Of a stretch of DNA of 9,193 nucleotides, positions 6,739 through 9,193 are shown piece after piece. Within the stretch, counting starts at the first letter, position 1; every line of letters begins with the position of its first letter. The DNA lies in the NCBI GenBank assembly GCA_934273135.1, contig CAKQSU010000032.1:1-9193 (forward strand). The letters run 5' to 3'. Below the pieces are notes generated by a model, which saw only the letters and a list, made by a program, of their open reading frames with translations, had not been told where the DNA came from and did no database searches. The position numbers were made by a program, and so were the translations under genes. The stretch comes from an uncultured Clostridia bacterium (GTDB taxonomy: Bacteria; Bacillota; Clostridia; Christensenellales; Borkfalkiaceae).

Positions 6739-7928
6739 CAGCGTGCACCTCCCTGGATTTTCTTGATCTCAACACTCTCCACAAAAGCCTGCACGCGCGT
6801 GCGTAGCTGACCGGAGCTTCCGACGGCATATGGTCTGTCCACCGACAGTACCGGATAATGGTACTCGGCGCGCAGCACCTGCGTGCCGACCATGCGCTCG
6901 TACGCCCATGGATCGCAGAACTTCATCTGCTCATAGATAATACCGTCCGCATGGTATTCACGCGCCAGCTCATCCACATATCTGCGGCGTCCCTGGATCT
7001 TGTCCTGATTCATATAGCGCGGGCACTGTCCGCGGTACATATACTGCCTGCAGATCTGGGTGAGCGCATCCTCGCTGTCGTTTAACTCGATCGGATTGCG
7101 TCCCGGGAAAGATCCGTAGCAGAAGCGGTCGGCGCACACATAGGCGCCGGATTCCTCGATGAGCTTCACCATATCCATATCGTCCACCTCGGAGCCGACC
7201 AGCACGACTCTCGCGCGGTAATGATTTTTCTCATCCGGCACACGCTCCTTTAACTCCTCTAAGGTCTCCTCTAACATTCCGATCAAAAGATCCTTCGGCG
7301 CCACGTAGGTTGCCATGGTGATGATATGATACTCATATCCTGTGATCCGCGGGTACTCTTCCTTTCTGAATTCGCCGATCTCGCGGATCAGCTGACAGAC
7401 GCGGTTGTGCTCTGCCACTGCCGTACGGATCGCTGCATCCGAAATGTCGATCCCGAACGTCTCATGAAGCGGTGTCAGAATATGGTTTTTGCACTGTAAG
7501 GTATAGAGATTCAGACCGTTGTCGTCCGCCTTCATCGGAATCTCCATATACTGATAGAAAAAATGTTCCTTGTCCATCGTGCGGAGAAGCTCCATATTCT
7601 CCACACAGCGGTTCAACATGGAACATCCGTCCGGACAGATGATGCAGTCCGCGAAGTTGAAACCGCCCTCAATGGCGCGCTCTAAGAGCGCTCTGGTATA
7701 CTCACATAAAAAGCTGGTCAGATAATACGTCGCCATCTCCATCGAGCCCGTGCGCGGTGCACGAAGCCGTACGGAAAATGTTCCCGGCAGGTTTAAAAGC
7801 GGCTCCGGCACATTTTCACAGACGGTGGCAACACACTTTCTGCCCTCGCCCTGCGCTTTGCGGACCAGCTCATTATTGGCATCTTCCAATAATTTTTCAA
7901 AATAATACAGATGCTTTAAGTCTTTCAT
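6738..7928 (-). CDS. 2-hydroxyacyl-CoA dehydratase D-component-like subunit (HgdB-like)
   Basis: This 396-residue protein has a typical length and conserved landmarks of the 2-hydroxyglutaryl-CoA dehydratase D-component family. C37 is in VATVCENVPEPLL, which corresponds to the family's Cys-x2-x-PE motif. C95, C98 and C102 lie in ADCIICPDGCSM, where the second ligand is expected. C338 is in QMKFCDPWAYE, followed by the family signature GQLRTRVQAFVE (373-384). Three cluster ligands can therefore be placed. It likely pairs with the 516-residue neighbour and is reduced by the downstream activator in the cytoplasm. The start ATG 7928 has a GAGAGG site 4 bases upstream, and the gene follows cooC after 34 bases. 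CoA-transferase, acyl-CoA dehydrogenase and Etf genes, common beside amino-acid-fermentation dehydratases, are missing nearby. The family call is secure and the substrate unknown. Confidence 0.92.
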   Translation of the reverse strand: MKDLKHLYYFEKLLEDANNELVRKAQGEGRKCVATVCENVPEPLLNLPGTFSVRLRAPRTGSMEMATYYLTSFLCEYTRALLERAIEGGFNFADCIICPDGCSMLNRCVENMELLRTMDKEHFFYQYMEIPMKADDNGLNLYTLQCKNHILTPLHETFGIDISDAAIRTAVAEHNRVCQLIREIGEFRKEEYPRITGYEYHIITMATYVAPKDLLIGMLEETLEELKERVPDEKNHYRARVVLVGSEVDDMDMVKLIEESGAYVCADRFCYGSFPGRNPIELNDSEDALTQICRQYMYRGQCPRYMNQDKIQGRRRYVDELAREYHADGIIYEQMKFCDPWAYERMVGTQVLRAEYHYPVLSVDRPYAVGSSGQLRTRVQAFVESVEIKKIQGGAR

Positions 7929-7962
7929 AGATCCTCTCTTTTCTCTGGTTGATTCGCGCCTC

Positions 7963-8733
7963 CTAGATCACCCGGATCTTTTTCAGCGCGTCCTTGGTTC
8001 CCTGCACAATCGCTGCATCGCCCGGCAGATAAAATACATTCTCGCCCTTTAAGTCAAACTCCGCCAGCGAGGCGTCCGACGGAATGCACGCCAGCACCGG
8101 AATATCTCCCGTGTCCATGTACTGCGTCACCTCCATGGACGGCAGCCGGTTTGCGATGATGCCCACCTGGTCGTACATGACCAGTTCGTCCGCCACTTTC
8201 TTGATCGTCGCGATCACCTGCGTTCCCTTCTTGCTGGAATCCGTGATCAACAGCAGATCGGTCACTTTTTCCATCACGCGGCGGTTGATCTGCTCAATCC
8301 CCGCCTCCCCGTCAATCACTACATAATCAAAATTCTCTGACAGGATGCTGATGACCTCTTTTAAATAGGAGTTGATCTTGCAGTAACACCCTGCCGACTC
8401 GGGACGTCCGATTGCGATAAAGCTGAAGCCGTCGGTCTCCATCAGCGCATCAAAAATGCGGTATCTTGCCTCTCCCAAAAGTTCCATGGCACTCTTCGTA
8501 TCACCGTCCTCCACCGTCTCGACAACGGCTTTGCGGATGTCATCCACCGTGGTCTGCACCTCAATTCCAAGCGCCGTGGAGAGTCCCACCGCCGGATCGG
8601 CATCGATTGCCAGAATCCGTTTGTCGGGATGTGACTCCACCAAAAGCCGGACAATGGTCGCCGCGATCGATGTCTTCCCTACACCGCCTTTTCCGGCTAC
8701 CGCCAGTATCCGGGTCTTCTTTTGTTCCATCAT
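7963..8733 (-). CDS. cooC: CooC-type nickel-insertion ATPase (CODH/ACS maturation family)
   Basis: This 256-residue protein is a MinD/SIMIBI-class ATPase. It has the deviant Walker A loop GKGGVGKT (residues 14-21), IDADPAVGLS at 43-52, and DGEAGIEQINRR at 141-152, which matches the DNEAG segment of CooC. The CooC-specific C-x-C motif is GCYCKINSYL with C116 and C118; in CooC this pair binds nickel at the dimer interface. Relatives (CooC, AcsF) insert nickel into the C-cluster of CO dehydrogenase or the A-cluster of acetyl-CoA synthase. It is the first gene after the promoter, ahead of the dehydratase-like pair. The frame is open to a TTG at 8763, but ATG 8733 or ATG 8730 is preferred because the GGGGGAAAGGA ribosome site lies just upstream. 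No CODH gene is present, so the client is probably the AcsB-like protein or another product of this operon, which is inference. Confidence 0.9.
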   Translation of the reverse strand: MMEQKKTRILAVAGKGGVGKTSIAATIVRLLVESHPDKRILAIDADPAVGLSTALGIEVQTTVDDIRKAVVETVEDGDTKSAMELLGEARYRIFDALMETDGFSFIAIGRPESAGCYCKINSYLKEVISILSENFDYVVIDGEAGIEQINRRVMEKVTDLLLITDSSKKGTQVIATIKKVADELVMYDQVGIIANRLPSMEVTQYMDTGDIPVLACIPSDASLAEFDLKGENVFYLPGDAAIVQGTKDALKKIRVI

Positions 8734-8763
8734 GTTTCCTTTCCCCCAACCATCTTCATACAA

Positions 8764-8926
8764 TACACGCTGTATGGTTTTGTTATTTTGTTAAAAGTAT
8801 AACATGAACTTCTATTTTTTTCATTTATTTTTCACAATAAATTTATATTTTGTTTATCTTTCTTCGCAATACTGCACAATTTTCATGTTATCTTTTTTTG
8901 CGTTTCCGCAATTCTTCCCGTTTTCC
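8764..8926. other. AT-rich intergenic region with a 10-bp inverted repeat
   Basis: This gap separates the protease stop from the cooC operon. It holds the predicted promoter and a perfect 10-base inverted repeat, ATAACATGAA at 8799-8808 and its complement TTCATGTTAT at 8882-8891, with arm centres 83 bases apart. It also holds the small AT palindrome ATAAATTTAT at 8837-8846. One arm overlaps the extended -10. No convincing terminator for the protease gene and no riboswitch-like fold were seen. The arms could be operator half-sites or chance matches in AT-rich DNA. Confidence 0.4.
8796..8824 (-). promoter_or_regulatory. Predicted promoter of the cooC-dehydratase operon (extended -10)
   Basis: On the minus strand TGTTATACT (8804-8796) forms an extended -10 element (TGn plus TATACT). 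ATGAAA (8824-8819), 17 bases further upstream, is a weak -35 with 4 of 6 matches. AT-rich DNA lies upstream. Transcription would start near 8789, giving a leader of about 55 bases before cooC. This is the only convincing promoter within the gene series, in the largest gap. The prediction is by eye. Confidence 0.55.
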
Positions 8927-9193
8927 CTACTCCGGCAGACTGTCCGACAAACATAAAGTTCCCCACCCCACCTGCGGATTCGGATATTCCTGCAGCAGAC
9001 CAGAAGCCCTTCCTCCTCCGAGCGGACGCGCTCCGCGGATCAGGTACGCCTTTATTTTTTCTCCGTACAGGTACGCATCGTTTCCGCGCACAATCCCCCA
9101 TTCCATCAGAAGTGCCGCGCTCCCCGTCACAAACGGAGTTGCCATCGAAGTTCCGGAACGCGCCGTATAGCCTCCGCCCGGCGCACAGGAGGT
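8927..9193 (-). CDS. Subtilisin-like serine protease (S8 family), C-terminal part, runs off window
   Basis: The last 88 codons of a minus-strand gene are present, ending at TAG 8929-8927. The peptide begins CAPGGGYTARSGTSMATPFVTG, shown here only as a landmark, and GTSMATP carries the catalytic serine of subtilases. It continues with a helix (SAALLMEW) and ends in YPNPQVGWGTLCL. That C-terminal layout resembles S8 proteases of Lachnospiraceae and other Clostridia, which is recalled rather than checked. The aspartate and histidine of the triad and any signal peptide lie outside the window. No transcription terminator is visible after it, but the next operon has its own promoter and an unrelated theme, so the two are probably separate units. 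Confidence 0.9.
   Translation of the reverse strand, partial: TSCAPGGGYTARSGTSMATPFVTGSAALLMEWGIVRGNDAYLYGEKIKAYLIRGARPLGGGRASGLLQEYPNPQVGWGTLCLSDSLPE

Noticed and set aside
5188..7928. Assigning the dehydratase-like pair to 2-hydroxyglutarate, phenyllactate or benzoyl-CoA
   Set aside because: Signature residues are divergent and the usual pathway partners (CoA-transferase, acyl-CoA dehydrogenase, Etf) are not in the window.
8731..8763. Upstream TTG start (8763) for cooC
   Set aside because: It would put the GGGGGAAAGGA ribosome site inside the coding region; ATG 8733 or 8730 directly follows that site and fits CooC length.
8763..8775. ATACA-CGC-TGTAT palindrome in the cooC leader as an operator
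   Set aside because: Five-base arms in AT-rich DNA are expected by chance and nothing else supports it.
8898..8911. TTGCG-TTTC-CGCAA hairpin after the protease gene, as a terminator
   Set aside because: On the transcribed minus strand the short stem is followed by an A-tract instead of a U-tract, so it is not an intrinsic terminator for the protease.

Overview
The window looks like a chromosomal segment of an anaerobic Firmicute, most likely a gut Lachnospiraceae-type Clostridium relative. This is inferred from oxygen-sensitive iron-sulfur enzymes, strong AGGAGG-type ribosome binding sites, a mid-range GC content with AT-rich gaps, and a clostridial-looking subtilase. All recognisable genes lie on the minus strand, so transcription runs from high to low coordinates. 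No plus-strand gene, RNA gene, CRISPR array, insertion sequence or phage gene was found.

Layout in transcription order. The 3' end of a subtilisin-like protease (9193-8927) is followed by an AT-rich gap of about 190 bases with an extended -10 promoter. Then comes a tightly packed series: a CooC-type nickel-insertion ATPase (8733-7963), two 2-hydroxyacyl-CoA dehydratase D-component-like proteins (7928-6738 and 6738-5188), their ATP-dependent activator of the BcrA/BadF/HgdC family (5127-4333), an easily missed 55-residue membrane microprotein (4312-4145), a stand-alone protein resembling the middle domain of acetyl-CoA synthase (AcsB/CdhC) with the start of its A-cluster cysteine motif (4145-3426), and a 936-residue multidomain iron-sulfur flavoprotein of the GltD type (3404-594). 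After a 13-bp hairpin come a HypA nickel chaperone (511-167) and the start of a cupin-type (probably AraC-family) regulator (170-1), which runs off the edge.

How the genes could work together. The flavoprotein would take electrons from NAD(P)H or ferredoxin. The activator would use ATP to drive single electrons into the dehydratase-like pair, which keeps the three cysteines per subunit expected for iron-sulfur cluster binding. Two nickel-delivery proteins (CooC, HypA) and an AcsB-like fragment sit in the same apparent operon. No CODH, hydrogenase, full ACS, CoA-transferase or acyl-CoA dehydrogenase gene is present in the window. This combination does not match a classical amino-acid-fermentation dehydratase operon or a Wood-Ljungdahl operon. 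It is the main candidate for an undescribed system: possibly a nickel-dependent or double-cubane-type low-potential reductase. That function is inference; the gene calls and motifs are seen directly.
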